From Sporomusaceae bacterium (GTDB lineage Bacteria; Bacillota_C; Negativicutes; Sporomusales_B; UBA7701), in the NCBI GenBank assembly GCA_022839045.1, contig JALHDI010000004.1:1-56536 (forward strand): a DNA stretch of 56,536 bases, written 5' to 3'. The notes under the pieces were generated by a model that ran no database searches, was not told where the DNA came from, and saw nothing but the letters and a program-made list of their open reading frames with translations. Both the position numbers and the translations under genes were made by a program. Below, in pieces: positions 16,618 through 28,302 of this stretch (position 1 is the stretch's first letter; every line of letters starts with the position of its first letter).

Positions 16618-17973
16618 TTGACCACCCGACTTGAACGGCGCCTGTCAGAGCAGCGCTCCAGCCATAGAAGACGCAACTGGGTTGCCTTGGTGTGCCTGGT
16701 GGTGTTCGTGCTGACCGTCGGTGCCTCCTACATCTGGTTCGGAGGCAGCCTCATCAGCTGGAACAGGATCGTCCGCACCGGAGGCCTGGTGTTCTCTTCG
16801 AGCAAAATCAACGTCCTCGTCCTCGGGGTGGACGAGCGGGCCGGCGACGTCGGCCGCTCCGACATCATGTTCGCCGTCACGGTCGACACCGGCAGCAGCG
16901 AGGCGGCGCTCCTGTCCGTCCCCCGCGACACCAGGGTCAAGATACCCGGTCATGGCTGGGACAAAATCAATCACGCCTACGCCATCGGCAAGGAGAAGCT
17001 CTCCCGGCAGGCGGCCGAAGGCCTGCTGGGCATTCCCTTCGACTACTGCGTGGCCATCAACTTCGCCGCCTTCGGCAAAATCGTCGACGCGGTCGGCGGA
17101 ATCGACATCGACGTCGAAAAAAGGATGTACTACCGGGACCCGTACGACGACCTCGTCATCGACTTTAGGCCCGGCCGCCAGCACATGGACGGCAAAGCGG
17201 CCATCAAATACGTGCGCTACCGGGGCGAAGACGGCGACATCGGCCGCATCGAGCGGCAGCAGAAATTCGTCAAAGCCATGCTGGAGAAAGTGACAAGCCC
17301 GTCCATCATCACCCGCGTACCGGCCATCATCCGCGAAGTCAGCGCGGCGGTCAAAACCGACATGTCCACCAGCGAGATGCTCAGCATGGCCAAGCTCCTG
17401 AACGATGCCCATAAAAAGGGTCTCAAAACCGATATGGTGCCCGGCCGCCCGGCGTACATCCGCGACATCAGCTACTGGCTGCCCGACATCGTCGCCCTCC
17501 GCGAGCACATCGCCCAGATCCAGGGCGGCGAGCTCGAAGGCAAACAACTGGCCGAAGCCGAGAAACTGGCGGCCGAGTACGAACGCTCCATCCCGCGGGA
17601 GATGAAAGTGCACGAAGCCCCCAAACCGGCCGCCGCGCCTAAACCGGCCGCTGCCAAACCCGTCGACAAGCCGGCCGCAGCCGAAAAGGCCTCACCGCCG
17701 CTGCCCGGCAAACTCACCGTCGCCGTTGTCAACGCCAGCGGCAACGCCGGCCTCGGCCCCAAAATGGCCGGCGTCCTCAAAGCCCGCGGCTTCGAAGTCG
17801 CCGGCGTCACGACCAGCCCCACCCCGGCCAGCACCACGCTCGTCGTTTCCTATTCCACCAGCGGCGCAATCGTCAACAAGCTTACCAGCCTGCCCTTCAA
17901 ATACGTCCTGCAGATCAAGAATGAGAGGCAGGCGGTGCACGCTACCGTCTACATCGGCAAAGACTACAAGTAA
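16618..17973 (+). CDS. LytR-CpsA-Psr (LCP) family protein with LytR_C domain
   Basis: 451 residues from a TTG with GAGAGGAGGA upstream. A basic N-terminus is followed by one membrane helix (about 22-40), so the rest is outside. The LCP domain (about 60-230) shows KINVLVLGVDERAG, RSDIMFAVTVD, LLSVPRDTRV, KINHAYAIG, VGGIDIDVEK and IKYVRYRGEDGDIGRIERQQ, including the Asp and Arg residues that bind the polyprenyl pyrophosphate and metal. A Pro/Ala/Lys linker (about 335-362) leads to a C-terminal LytR_C domain (LTVAVVNASGNAGLGPKMAG). LCP enzymes attach glycopolymers to peptidoglycan or other envelope acceptors. The next gene, PBP2, is also an envelope gene. Confidence 0.93.
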   Translation: MTTRLERRLSEQRSSHRRRNWVALVCLVVFVLTVGASYIWFGGSLISWNRIVRTGGLVFSSSKINVLVLGVDERAGDVGRSDIMFAVTVDTGSSEAALLSVPRDTRVKIPGHGWDKINHAYAIGKEKLSRQAAEGLLGIPFDYCVAINFAAFGKIVDAVGGIDIDVEKRMYYRDPYDDLVIDFRPGRQHMDGKAAIKYVRYRGEDGDIGRIERQQKFVKAMLEKVTSPSIITRVPAIIREVSAAVKTDMSTSEMLSMAKLLNDAHKKGLKTDMVPGRPAYIRDISYWLPDIVALREHIAQIQGGELEGKQLAEAEKLAAEYERSIPREMKVHEAPKPAAAPKPAAAKPVDKPAAAEKASPPLPGKLTVAVVNASGNAGLGPKMAGVLKARGFEVAGVTTSPTPASTTLVVSYSTSGAIVNKLTSLPFKYVLQIKNERQAVHATVYIGKDYK

Positions 17974-17988
17974 GGCCTCGGTACCGGG

Positions 17989-18110
17989 GGACTGTCTTAA
18001 AGGTCCATCTGCTGCGTTGCTCCTGCGCGTGCTCGCTCGGCGTACGACCCGAGTACGCCTCCGCTCGCATGCTCGGTGCGCCTTGCATCTGGAGCCTTTA
18101 AGAGCAGTCC
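17989..18110 (+). repeat. structured intergenic repeat, copy B
   Basis: Bounded by GGACTGTCTTAAAGG and CCTTTAAGAGCAGTCC, which pair with one another. The core CATCTGCTGCGTTGCTCC ... GCGTACGacccgaGTACGC ... GGTGCGCCTTGCATCTG is shared with the other copies. It lies between the LCP stop codon and a terminator. Confidence 0.88.
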
Positions 18111-18125
18111 GTGTAGGAACGTCGT

Positions 18126-18150
18126 GCCCCCTCCGGGGGCTATTTTTTTT
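18126..18150 (+). terminator. terminator after LCP gene
   Basis: GCCCCC-tcc-GGGGGC followed by TATTTTTTTT, 15 bases beyond repeat copy B. Confidence 0.9.
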
Positions 18151-18203
18151 GCCTGCGGGAACAATAAGAAAGTTAACGACCTAGCTGCCGGAGGAGCATT
18201 GCG

Positions 18204-20027
18204 ATGTGGGAAATCGAGAGTATGCGGCGGCTGCGCGTGCTGGCCCTGCTGGTCGTCGCCGTAATCGGCCTGCTGGTTCTCCGGCTGGCCTGGATGCAGC
18301 TTCTCCAGGGTGCCCAGTACAAGCAGATCGCCGAGGATAACCGGCTGCGGCGGCACTATGCCCAGGCGCCGCGCGGCACCATCTACGACCGCAACGGCGC
18401 TGTCCTCGTCAGCAACCGGCCGAGCTTCGCCGTATCGATCATCCCGGCCGAATACACCAGCCCGCAGGCGGTGACGCCCTTCCTCGCCGCGCTCGCCGGC
18501 CTCCCGCGCGGCGAAATCGACACACTGCTCACGGCCGCCAAGGCCGCCCCCTATACGCCCGTGCCCGTCATCCGCGACGCCGGCCCCGACCTCCTCGCCA
18601 AAGTCGAAGAGCGCAAGGCATCCCTGCCCGGCGTCGTCATCGAGGCCGTCCCCGTCCGCCACTACGTCTACGGCAAGCTGGCCGCCCACGTTTTCGGCTA
18701 CGTCGGCCGCATCAGCGCCGAAGAATATGCCGCCCGCAAGGACGCCGGCTACAACCCCGCCGACCTCATCGGCAAAGACGGCCTGGAACTGGTGTGGGAG
18801 GATGTCCTCCGCGGCACCCCGGGAGGCCGCGAGGTCGAAGTCAACGCCCGGGGTGAAGAGATCGGCGCGGCGGGCGAAAAAGCGGCCATCCCCGGCAAAG
18901 GGCTGGTGCTCACGCTCGACGCCAACCTGCAAAAGGCGGCGGAAGAAAGCCTCGCAGCCCAAATCGCCGTCAGCAGAAGCATCGGCGAACCGGCAAAAGG
19001 GGGTGGCGTGGTCGTCCTCGACGTGCGCAGCGGCGCCGTGCTCGTCCTTGCCAGCAGCCCGGCCTTCGACCCCAACGCCTTCGCCGGCGGCATCTCCGCC
19101 AAGGACTGGACGGCCCTCCTCGACAACCCCGACAACCCGCTCACCGACAGGGTCACCCAAAACGCCTACCCGCCCGGGTCGGTGTTCAAAATCGTCACCG
19201 CCGCCGCCGCTCTCGACCGCGGGCTGGTCACGCCGGCGGAAATCTTCGAAGACAAAGGGGTCTACAACCTCGCCGGCTGGGACTTCTTCGGCTGGAATCC
19301 CAAAGGGCTGGGGAAACTCGACCTCGAAGGCGCCATCGCCATGTCCAGCGATCCCGTATTCTACGAGCTCGGCCGTCGCATGGGCGCCGACACCCTGGCC
19401 GCCTACGCGCTCACCTTCGGTTTCGGCAAACCGACGGGCATCGGCCTGCCGGGTGAAGCCGACGGCTTCGTGCCCACCGAGGACTGGAAAGCCGCCACTT
19501 ACGGTGAGCCCTGGTACCCCGGCGAGACGATCATCGCCGCCATCGGCCAGGGCTACTACCTCGCCACCCTGCTCCAACAGGCCTCCCTCCTCATGGCCGT
19601 GGCCAACGGCGGCGTGATCTACCGGCCCGTCCTCGTCGACAAAGTGCTCGACACCGATGGCACGCCGCGGCAGAAGCTCGCCCCGGCCATAGCCCGCACC
19701 GTCTACCTGGCCCCCGCAACCTGGGACACCATTCGCCGCGGCCTGGAGGCCGTCGTCACCCGGGGAACGGCGGCCACCGTCTTCCAGGGTTTCGGGCAGA
19801 CCGCGGCCGGCAAAACGGGGTCGGCGGAGACGGGACGGGGCACCACCCATGCCTGGTTCGCCTGCTACGCGCCGGCGGCCGCCCCCGAAATCGTCGTGGC
19901 GGCGCTCGTCGAAGACGGCGGCGACGGCTCGGTGTCGGCCGCGCCGGTCGTGCGCAAGGTGCTCGAAGCGTACTTCGGCCTGCCGCCGGCCAATGTAAAG
20001 ACGCCTTCTCCAGGGCAAACAGACTAG
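18204..20027 (+). CDS. mrdA: penicillin-binding protein 2 (elongasome transpeptidase)
   Basis: 607 residues, right for class B PBP2. One N-terminal membrane helix (about 12-32), then the dimerisation domain with RHYAQAPRGTIYDRNGAVLVSN and the transpeptidase domain. The catalytic Ser is in PGSVFK (Ser326), the second motif is SSD in IAMSSDPVFYELG, and the third is KTG at 537-539 (AAGKTGSAETGRG). WNPKGLGKLDLEGAI and YGEPWYPGETIIAAIGQGY are PBP2/SpoVD-like landmarks. It crosslinks peptidoglycan during cell elongation with RodA, which is not in the window. ATG with CCGGAGGAG upstream. PBP2 rather than PBP3 is judged from length and the absence of a PASTA domain. Confidence 0.93.
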   Translation: MWEIESMRRLRVLALLVVAVIGLLVLRLAWMQLLQGAQYKQIAEDNRLRRHYAQAPRGTIYDRNGAVLVSNRPSFAVSIIPAEYTSPQAVTPFLAALAGLPRGEIDTLLTAAKAAPYTPVPVIRDAGPDLLAKVEERKASLPGVVIEAVPVRHYVYGKLAAHVFGYVGRISAEEYAARKDAGYNPADLIGKDGLELVWEDVLRGTPGGREVEVNARGEEIGAAGEKAAIPGKGLVLTLDANLQKAAEESLAAQIAVSRSIGEPAKGGGVVVLDVRSGAVLVLASSPAFDPNAFAGGISAKDWTALLDNPDNPLTDRVTQNAYPPGSVFKIVTAAAALDRGLVTPAEIFEDKGVYNLAGWDFFGWNPKGLGKLDLEGAIAMSSDPVFYELGRRMGADTLAAYALTFGFGKPTGIGLPGEADGFVPTEDWKAATYGEPWYPGETIIAAIGQGYYLATLLQQASLLMAVANGGVIYRPVLVDKVLDTDGTPRQKLAPAIARTVYLAPATWDTIRRGLEAVVTRGTAATVFQGFGQTAAGKTGSAETGRGTTHAWFACYAPAAAPEIVVAALVEDGGDGSVSAAPVVRKVLEAYFGLPPANVKTPSPGQTD

Positions 20028-20031
20028 CTAC

Positions 20032-20152
20032 GGCCGATGATAACCCCTCATCTGCGGCGTTGCTCCTCGAACCATCCCTCGGCGTACGCAACCAAGTACG
20101 CCTGCGGTCGTGTTCTGCGGTGCGCCTTGCATCTGAGGGGTTCTAATCGGCC
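20032..20152 (+). repeat. structured intergenic repeat, copy C
   Basis: Bounded by GGCCGATGATAACCCCTC and GAGGGGTTCTAATCGGCC, complementary ends whose sequence differs from those of other copies. It has the shared core CATCTGCGGCGTTGCTCCTC and GGTGCGCCTTGCATCTG. It lies 5 bases after the PBP2 stop. No terminator is seen after this copy, so transcription may continue into the haem operon. Confidence 0.88.
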
Positions 20153-20214
20153 TAAGCAAGGAGGATATTCCGCCCCGTACGCTGAATTAGTAGAAGGTTA
20201 TGGGAGATGGGACA

Positions 20215-20859
20215 ATGGCTTGCTATCCGGTAAACTTAAGGCTTGCCGGGCGCGATTGCCTGGTCGTCGGCGGCGGCGCGGTCGCCGAGCGCAAGGTCGG
20301 GGCCCTGCTGGCCGCCGCGGCCCGCGTAACCGTGCTCAGCCCGCTGCTTACGCCGCGTCTGGCGGCTCTGGCCGCCCGCGGGGAAATCGCCCATAACCCG
20401 GCCGCCTACCGGCCGGGAGCGATAGGGATTTTTTTTATCGTCATCTGCGCCACCGATGACCCCGCCGTCAACCGCCAAGCCGCCGCGGAGGCGCGGGCCG
20501 GCGGGGCGCTCGTCAACGTGGCCGACGCCCCCGAACTGTGCGATTTCACCGTGCCCGCCAGCGTCGCCCGCGGCGACCTCGTCATCACCGTATCCACCGG
20601 CGGCCACAGCCCGGCCTTCGCCCGCCGGCTCCGCCAGGAGCTCGAGGAGCGCTACGGGCCGGAGTACGGAACATATTTGACGCTGCTCTCGAAGCTGCGC
20701 GACCAAGTCAAGGAACGTCTCGCCACCGCCGCGGCACGGGGGGAATTCTGGCGCGAAGCGCTGGACGGGGAAATCCTCGCCCTGCTGCGCGCCGGCAAAG
20801 AGCGAGAGGCGGAGGAGAAGATACTAAATGCAGTTAGTCGTTTTGGGGCTCAATCATAA
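20215..20859 (+). CDS. precorrin-2 dehydrogenase / sirohydrochlorin ferrochelatase (MET8/CysG-N type)
   Basis: 214 residues from the ATG at 20215, chosen because MACYPVNLRLAGRDCLVVGGG begins as family members do and GGGAGATGGGA lies just upstream; an ATG five codons earlier is an alternative. The NAD site is VVGGGAVAERK, followed by VICATDDPAVNRQ, VNVADAPELCDFTVPA and ISTGGHSPAFAR-like sequence (VSTGGHSPAFARRLR), the bifunctional region with the catalytic Asp. It oxidises precorrin-2 to sirohydrochlorin and inserts iron to give sirohaem. It overlaps hemA by 32 bases, and the C-methyltransferase that feeds it lies three genes on. Confidence 0.92.
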   Translation: MACYPVNLRLAGRDCLVVGGGAVAERKVGALLAAAARVTVLSPLLTPRLAALAARGEIAHNPAAYRPGAIGIFFIVICATDDPAVNRQAAAEARAGGALVNVADAPELCDFTVPASVARGDLVITVSTGGHSPAFARRLRQELEERYGPEYGTYLTLLSKLRDQVKERLATAAARGEFWREALDGEILALLRAGKEREAEEKILNAVSRFGAQS

Positions 20860-22144
20860 GACCGCCCCGGTGGAAATCCGCGAATGCTTCTCCTTGTCCG
20901 AGGACCAGATCCGCCACGGGCTGAGGCATCTCAACGAATACGACGAAATTTTCGAATGCGCCATCCTGTCCACCTGCAACCGCACCGAAATGTACGCCGT
21001 CATCGACGACGCCGATGACGCCCTGCCGGTGCTGGAAGAATACCTGGCCAGCATGACGGGCGGCCGCTTCGCAGTCGCCGCTTACCTCTTCTACTACAAG
21101 GACGAGGAATGTATCCGCCACCTCCTCAGGGTTGCGGCCAGCCTCGATTCCCTCGTCGTCGGCGAGGGCCAGATCCTCAGCCAGGTCAAAAAAGCCTACT
21201 CCATCGCCCGCGACAGCGGCACCACCGGCACCGTCCTCAACACCCTCTTCCACCGGGCCATCGCCGCCGGCAAAAAGGTGCGCACCAGAACGCGCATCGC
21301 CTACAACGCCGTATCCGTAAGCTACGCCGCCGTAGAGCTGGCCAAAAAAGTCTTCGGCGACCTGTCGCGCTCCAACGTCCTGCTGCTCGGCGCCGGCGAG
21401 ATGAGCGAACTCACCGCCCGCCACCTCGTCGACAACGGCGTCCAGACGGTCTTCGTCTCCAACCGCAACTTCGCCCGGGCCGAAGCCCTGGCCGAGAGAT
21501 TCCGCGGCGTGGCCGTCCCCTTCGAAGACTTCATGAAATCCGCCGTCAACGCCGACATCGTCATCACCTCCACCGGCGCCCCCCACTACATAATCCGCGC
21601 CTGGGACGTCGCCCACCTCATGCCCAAGCGCGGCGGCCGGCCGATCATCTTCATCGACATCGCCGTCCCCCGCGACGTGGAGCCCGAGGTCGAGGCCATC
21701 GCCGGCGCCAGCCTCTATAACATCGACGCCCTCGAAGCGGTCGTCGAATCCAACATGCGGGAAAGGGTCCAGGAAGCCCAGGCCGCCGAAGCCATCATCG
21801 AGGAAGCGGTCGCCGAGGTGCTCGACAAATTCCGTTACCTCGCCTTCCGGCCCACCCTCGCCGGCCTCAAGGACAAGGCCGAGAACATCCGCCAGCGGGT
21901 GCTCAAGAGAGCCTTCGCCAAACTGCCCGACGCCGCTCCCGAGGAGCGCAGAGTCATCGAAAACATGTCCAGAATGCTGATGCGCAAAATTCTCCGCGAC
22001 CCCATCGTCAACATCACCGAGGCGGCGGGCACCGGCCGGGAACACTACTACCTGGAAGCGCTGCGCACCCTTTTCAAACTCGAAGAAGCAGGAGAGGAAG
22101 GACGCCGTGACCGCGAAACTTGTCGTAGGCACCCGCGGCAGTAA
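20828..22144 (+). CDS. hemA: glutamyl-tRNA reductase
   Basis: 438 residues. Catalytic Cys50 is in LSTCNRTE. The opening VVLGLNHKTAPVEIRE, GEGQILSQVKKAY, NTLFHRAIAAGKKVRTRT and NADPH-binding LLGAGEMSELTARHL are standard GluTR sequence, and a dimerisation helix follows. It reduces glutamyl-tRNA(Glu) to glutamate-1-semialdehyde, the first committed step of C5 tetrapyrrole synthesis. The ATG lies within the previous gene, so translation is coupled; GCGGAGGAG precedes it. Confidence 0.96.
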   Translation: MQLVVLGLNHKTAPVEIRECFSLSEDQIRHGLRHLNEYDEIFECAILSTCNRTEMYAVIDDADDALPVLEEYLASMTGGRFAVAAYLFYYKDEECIRHLLRVAASLDSLVVGEGQILSQVKKAYSIARDSGTTGTVLNTLFHRAIAAGKKVRTRTRIAYNAVSVSYAAVELAKKVFGDLSRSNVLLLGAGEMSELTARHLVDNGVQTVFVSNRNFARAEALAERFRGVAVPFEDFMKSAVNADIVITSTGAPHYIIRAWDVAHLMPKRGGRPIIFIDIAVPRDVEPEVEAIAGASLYNIDALEAVVESNMRERVQEAQAAEAIIEEAVAEVLDKFRYLAFRPTLAGLKDKAENIRQRVLKRAFAKLPDAAPEERRVIENMSRMLMRKILRDPIVNITEAAGTGREHYYLEALRTLFKLEEAGEEGRRDRETCRRHPRQ

Positions 22145-23052
22145 ACTGGCCCTCTGGCAGGCGAACCACATCGTCGGCCGCATTGCCGAGCGCCACCCCG
22201 GCTGCGAAGTCGCCCTCAAACATATCCTCACCACCGGGGACAAAATCCTCGATGTGCCTCTGGCCAAAATCGGCGGCAAGGGCCTGTTCACCAAGGAACT
22301 CGAAAAAGAACTGCTGAGCGGCGGCATCGACCTCGCCGTCCACAGCCTCAAAGACATGCCCACCGAATTGCCGCCGGGGCTCGTCCTCGGTGCCGTCACC
22401 GAGCGGGTCGACCCCGGCGACGCCCTCGTCAGCCCCAAATACAAAACCCTCGACAACCTGCCGCGCGGCGCGCGGGTCGGCACCTCCAGCCTGCGGCGCA
22501 AAGCCCAGCTCCTGGCCTACCGGCCCGACCTCGTCATCGCCGACCTGCGCGGCAACCTCGACACCCGGCTGGCCAAGCTCGCCAGCCAGGAGCTCGACGC
22601 CATCGTCCTGGCCGTTGCCGGTCTCAGACGCCTGGGCTGGGAGGACCGCATCACCCAGATCCTGCCGCGGGAGGTCTGCCTGCCGGCGGTAGGACAGGGG
22701 GCGCTGGCCGTCGAAGCCCGCGAAGGCGACGCGCGCGTCCTCGACCTGCTGGCCTTCCTCCACCACGAGGAAACCGCCGCCGCCGCGGCCGCCGAACGGG
22801 CCTTTCTCAACGAAGTCGAAGGCGGCTGCCAGGTGCCCATCGGCGTCTTCGGCCGCATCGAGCCGGCCGGGCTGGTGCTCGACGCCGTCATCCTGTCCGG
22901 CGACGGCAAAACCAGGCTGGCGGACGCCATCAGCGGCCCGCCGGCGGAGGCCGAAAACCTCGGCCGGGCCCTGGCCCGCCGCATGTACGCGGCCGGCGGC
23001 CGGGAAATACTCGCCGGCCTGGTAGGCTACGGCACGGTCAAGGAGGAAGGAA

Positions 23053-23060
<8 letters not shown>
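22107..23060 (+). CDS. hemC: hydroxymethylbilane synthase (porphobilinogen deaminase)
   Basis: 317 residues from a GTG inside the end of hemA. Motifs GTRGSKLALWQA, KGLFTKELEKELL, LAVHSLKDMPTELP, GTSSLRRKAQLL, LRGNLDTRL and the dipyrromethane cofactor Cys241 in GGCQVPIG are all intact. It polymerises four porphobilinogens into hydroxymethylbilane. GGAGAGGAAGG precedes the start. The last codons overlap the next gene by 8 bases. Confidence 0.97.
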
Positions 23061-24575
<1,515 letters not shown>

Positions 24576-24579
<4 letters not shown>

Positions 24580-25550
24580 CAAAACCCTATATCCGCCCGC
24601 GCCGCCTGCGGGCCTCGGCACCCGTCCGCGCCCTGGTGCGGGAAACCGTCCTCACCCCCGCCGACTTCGTCTACCCCCTGTTCGTCGTCCCCGGCGAAAA
24701 CATCCGCACGGAAATCCCCTCCATGCCCGGCATCCACCACCTGTCGGCCGACAAGGCGGTCGAAGAAGCCAAAATGGCCCACGACCTCGGCATCCCGGCC
24801 GTACTCGTCTTCGGCCTGCCGGAATACAAGGACGAGCAGGGCTCGAGCGCCTGGGACGAGCGCCAGCCGGTGCAGCGGGCCATCGCCCGCATCAAGGACG
24901 CCGTCCCCGGCCTGGCCGTCGTCAGCGACGTCTGCATGTGCGAATACACCAGCCACGGCCACTGCGGCTGCATCAAGGGCGACGACGTCGACAACGACGC
25001 CAGCCTCGAGCTCATCGCCCGCACCGCCCTCAGCCATGCCGCCGCCGGCGCCGACATGGTCGCTCCCTCGGACATGATGGACGGGCGGGTCGCGGCCATC
25101 CGGGAGACGCTCGACGCCAACGGCCACGAAAAAGTCAGCATCATAGCCTATTCCGCCAAATACGCCTCCGCCTACTACGGCCCCTTCCGCGACGCCGCCC
25201 AGTCGGCGCCCCAGTTCGGCGACCGCCGCAGCTACCAGATGGACCCCGCCAACGGCCGCGAAGCGCTCAAAGAAGTCGAACTCGACATCGACGAAGGCGC
25301 CGACATCGTCATGGTCAAGCCGGCCCTTGCCTACCTCGACATCGTCCGCCAGGTCAGAGACAGCGTCCTCCTGCCGGTAGCCGCCTACAACGTCAGCGGC
25401 GAGTACGCCATGGTCAAGGCGGCGGCGGCCAACGGCTGGGTGGAGGAGGAGCGCATCGTCCTCGAAACGCTCACCGGCATCAAACGGGCCGGCGCCGACA
25501 TCATCATCACCTACCACGCCCCGGACGCCGTCCGGTGGCTCAACGGCTAA
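24576..25550 (+). CDS. hemB: porphobilinogen synthase (delta-aminolevulinic acid dehydratase)
   Basis: 324 residues from the ATG overlapping the previous stop, with GAGGAGGGG upstream; the much longer open frame that extends back to 23127 is only a shadow of the fusion gene. The zinc-type cysteines are present in [14 protein letters not shown]. Schiff-base lysines are in [17 protein letters not shown] and [13 protein letters not shown]. It condenses two aminolevulinates to porphobilinogen. Confidence 0.97.
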
Positions 25551-25566
25551 AAGGAGGGGAAAGACC

Positions 25567-26877
25567 GTGGCCTTCACCCTGGACAAATCGGCCGCCGCCT
25601 TCGCGGCCGCCAAACAGCATATCCCCGGCGGCGTCAACAGCCCCGTCCGCTCCTTCCGCGGCGTCGGCGGCACGCCCCCCTTCATCGCCGCCGCCAGGGG
25701 CAGCCGCCTCTACGACATCGACGGCAACCAATACATCGACTATGTCGGCTCCTGGGGGCCGATGATCCTCGGCCACGCCCACCCGGCCGTCACCGAAGCC
25801 CTCCGCGAAGCCGTCGGCCGCGGCACCAGCTACGGCGCGCCCACCCTCCTCGAAACCGAACTCGCCGAACTCGTCAAAGCGGCCGTGCCCTCCATGGACC
25901 TCGTCCGGTTCGTCAACTCCGGCACCGAGGCCACCATGAGCGTCCTCCGCCTCGCCCGCGCCTACACCAAACGCAGCAAAATCGTCAAATTCGCCGGCTG
26001 CTACCACGGCCACCACGACAGCCTGCTCGTCAAAGCCGGGTCGGGCGCAACCACCCTCGGCATCCCCGACAGCCCCGGCGTGCCCGAAGGCATCGCCGCC
26101 ACCACCCTCACCGCCGCCTACAACGACATCGCCGGCCTCGCCGACATCTTCCACCGCCACGGCGAAGACATCGCCGCCGTCATCATCGAGCCGGTGCCCG
26201 GCAACATGGGCCTCGTCCTCCCCCGGGACGGCTACCTGCAGGCGGTGCGCGACATCACCGCCAAATACGAAAGCCTGCTCATCTTCGACGAAGTCATGTC
26301 CGGCTTCCGGGTCGCCTACGGCGGCGCCCAGGCGGCCTTCGGCATCACCCCCGACCTCACCTGCCTCGGCAAGGTGATCGGCGGCGGCCTGCCGGTGGGC
26401 GCCTACGGCGGCCGGCGCGACATCATGGAACACATCGCCCCCGCCGGGTCCGTCTACCAGGCCGGCACCCTGAGCGGCAACCCGCTCGCCATGACGGCCG
26501 GCATCGCCACCCTCAAGGCCATCGGCGTCCCCGGCTACTACGACCGGCTGACCGAAAAGACGGCCGTCCTGTGCGCCGGCGTCAAAGCCCAGGCCGAGAA
26601 ATTCAGCTTCGAGCTCCAGCATCACCAGATCGGGTCGATGTTCGGCCTCTTCTTCACCGCCGAGCCCGTATACGACTACGACAGCGCCAAACTCTCCGAC
26701 GTCGGCGCCTTCAACACCTACTTCCACGCCATGCTCGCCCAGGGCGTCTACCTCGCTCCCTCCCAGTTCGAAGCCGCCTTCATGTCCTCCGCCCACACCG
26801 ACGACGACCTCGCCGCCACCATCGCCGCCAGCGCCGCCGCCTTCGCCAAAGTGGCCGATTATCTGAAAAACAAATAA
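25567..26877 (+). CDS. hemL: glutamate-1-semialdehyde 2,1-aminomutase
   Basis: 436 residues from a GTG with AAAGGAGGGG upstream. PLP-enzyme motifs include [82 protein letters not shown] and the PLP lysine in [17 protein letters not shown]. It converts glutamate-1-semialdehyde to aminolevulinate and closes the operon. Genes for the steps from uroporphyrinogen III to haem are absent from this operon, so its output is likely sirohaem and corrinoids. Confidence 0.97.
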   Translation: MAFTLDKSAAAFAAAKQHIPGGVNSPVRSFRGVGGTPPFIAAARGSRLYDIDGNQYIDYVGSWGPMILGHAHPAVTEALREAVGRGTSYGAPTLLETELAELVKAAVPSMDLVRFVNSGTEATMSVLRLARAYTKRSKIVKFAGCYHGHHDSLLVKAGSGATTLGIPDSPGVPEGIAATTLTAAYNDIAGLADIFHRHGEDIAAVIIEPVPGNMGLVLPRDGYLQAVRDITAKYESLLIFDEVMSGFRVAYGGAQAAFGITPDLTCLGKVIGGGLPVGAYGGRRDIMEHIAPAGSVYQAGTLSGNPLAMTAGIATLKAIGVPGYYDRLTEKTAVLCAGVKAQAEKFSFELQHHQIGSMFGLFFTAEPVYDYDSAKLSDVGAFNTYFHAMLAQGVYLAPSQFEAAFMSSAHTDDDLAATIAASAAAFAKVADYLKNK

Positions 26878-26884
26878 TTACTGG

Positions 26885-26904
26885 CAAAAATATCGGTATT
26901 TTTG
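26885..26904 (+). terminator. weak hairpin after hemL
   Basis: CAAAAATA-tcgg-TATTTTTG, an AT-rich perfect 8-bp stem eight bases beyond the hemL stop. It may be a weak terminator for the operon. Confidence 0.45.
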
Positions 26905-27055
26905 TGTATACATGGAAAATTCGGGGCTTACGGCATATTCCGGTAGTGCCGCGGCCCCCAATTTGTGTTAAAATAGTTACATCTTGAGCGCACTTTTGTC
27001 TGTGTGCGGAAAGTCAGCAGCAGAAACAGTCTTCAAAGAGGCAGGTGCTTTTCCC

Positions 27056-28219
27056 TTGGACATCAAAGAGAGAGTCGCGGCCAACCGCGATTACGTCGTC
27101 GCCATGCGACGGCACTTCCGGATGTACCCGGAAGTGGGCGGAGAGGAACGCGAAACCCAGAAAAAAATCATGGCCGAGCTCGCGGCGATGGGCGTCAAAG
27201 CCCGGGAAGCCGGCGGCACCGGAGTCATAGCCGACATCCCCGGCGCGCCGGGCGGCAAGACGGTCGCCATGAGGGCGGACATCGACGCCCTCCCGATCAC
27301 CGACGAAAGCGAGCAGCCTTACCGGTCCCGCAATAAAGGAGTCTGCCACGCCTGCGGCCATGACGGCCACGCGGCAATGCTGCTGGGGGCGGCCAGAACG
27401 CTCGCCGCCATGGGCGGGGAACTGCCCGGCAGCGTGCGCCTCATCTTCCAGCCCAGCGAGGAGCGCTTCCCCGGCGGGGCCGAAATAATGATCGCGGCCG
27501 GCGCGATGGACGGCGTCGACGCCGTCATCGGCGCCCATCTCTGGCAGCCCCTGCCGGTCGGCACCATCGGCGTCACCAACGGGGCGCTCATGGCCTCCCC
27601 CGACGAATTCACCATCACTATCCAGGGCAAAGGCGGCCACGGCTCGATGCCCCACCAGACGGTCGACTCCATCCTCGTCGCCGCCCAGCTCGTGTTGGCC
27701 CTCCGCACCATCACCGGCGCCAACGTCGACCCCCGCGAGCAGGCCGTCCTCACCATCGGCATGTTCAAAGCCGGCGAAGTATTCAACATCATCCCCGACA
27801 CCGCCGTCCTCAAAGGCACCGTCCGCTCCTTCGACCAGAGCGTGCGCGACGCCGTCTTCGGCCAGATGGAAGCCTACTGCCGCGGCATCTGCGCCGCTTC
27901 GGGCGCCAGCTTCGTCATCGATCCCATCTTCGGTTACCCGCCGGTGGTCAACAACCCCAAGGTCACCGCGGTGGTCGCCGCGGCCGGGCGGGAGGTGGCC
28001 GGCCTCGAAATCCTGGAGGCCAACCCGCTCATGGTCGGCGAAGACTTCTCCTACTACCAGCATAAGGCCCCCGGCTCCTTCTTCCTCGTCGGCGCCGGCA
28101 ATCCGGCCAAAGGCTGCATCCATCCCCACCATCACCCCAAATTCGACATCGATGAAGACGCCCTGGGTTACGGCTCCGAAACGATGGTCCGGGCGGTCCT
28201 CAAGCTGCTCGCCCGGTAA
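27056..28219 (+). CDS. M20-family amidohydrolase (N-acyl amino acid / hippurate hydrolase type)
   Basis: 387 residues from the TTG at 27056; an in-frame TTG at 26984 would sit at the likely transcription start (TTAAAATAG near 26968) and adds sequence unlike the family, so the shorter form is preferred. Metal-binding and catalytic residues are seen in MRADIDALPI, HACGHDGHAAMLLGAA, FQPSEERFPGGAEIMI and LMVGEDFSYY, and the dimerisation segment GKGGHGSMPHQTVD is intact. It removes acyl groups from N-acyl amino acids in the cytoplasm. The downstream permease pair suggests that it processes an imported substrate; this is inference. Confidence 0.9.
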   Translation: MDIKERVAANRDYVVAMRRHFRMYPEVGGEERETQKKIMAELAAMGVKAREAGGTGVIADIPGAPGGKTVAMRADIDALPITDESEQPYRSRNKGVCHACGHDGHAAMLLGAARTLAAMGGELPGSVRLIFQPSEERFPGGAEIMIAAGAMDGVDAVIGAHLWQPLPVGTIGVTNGALMASPDEFTITIQGKGGHGSMPHQTVDSILVAAQLVLALRTITGANVDPREQAVLTIGMFKAGEVFNIIPDTAVLKGTVRSFDQSVRDAVFGQMEAYCRGICAASGASFVIDPIFGYPPVVNNPKVTAVVAAAGREVAGLEILEANPLMVGEDFSYYQHKAPGSFFLVGAGNPAKGCIHPHHHPKFDIDEDALGYGSETMVRAVLKLLAR

Positions 28220-28302
28220 AACGGCGGAAATCAAGGCACAACGAGGTGCTTGAGCATAAAGTGCCAGACCCTGGTACAGAAAAATTAAAGCGAGGTGAAA
28301 AC

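Noticed and set aside
17997..20018. 673-residue minus-strand open frame opposite PBP2
   Set aside because: It is antisense to a gene with all PBP motifs, shows low-complexity Gly/Asp/Val composition typical of GC-rich shadow frames and has no ribosome-binding site.
20834..22501. 555-residue minus-strand open frame opposite hemA and hemC
   Set aside because: Shadow of two well-recognised genes; composition is not protein-like.
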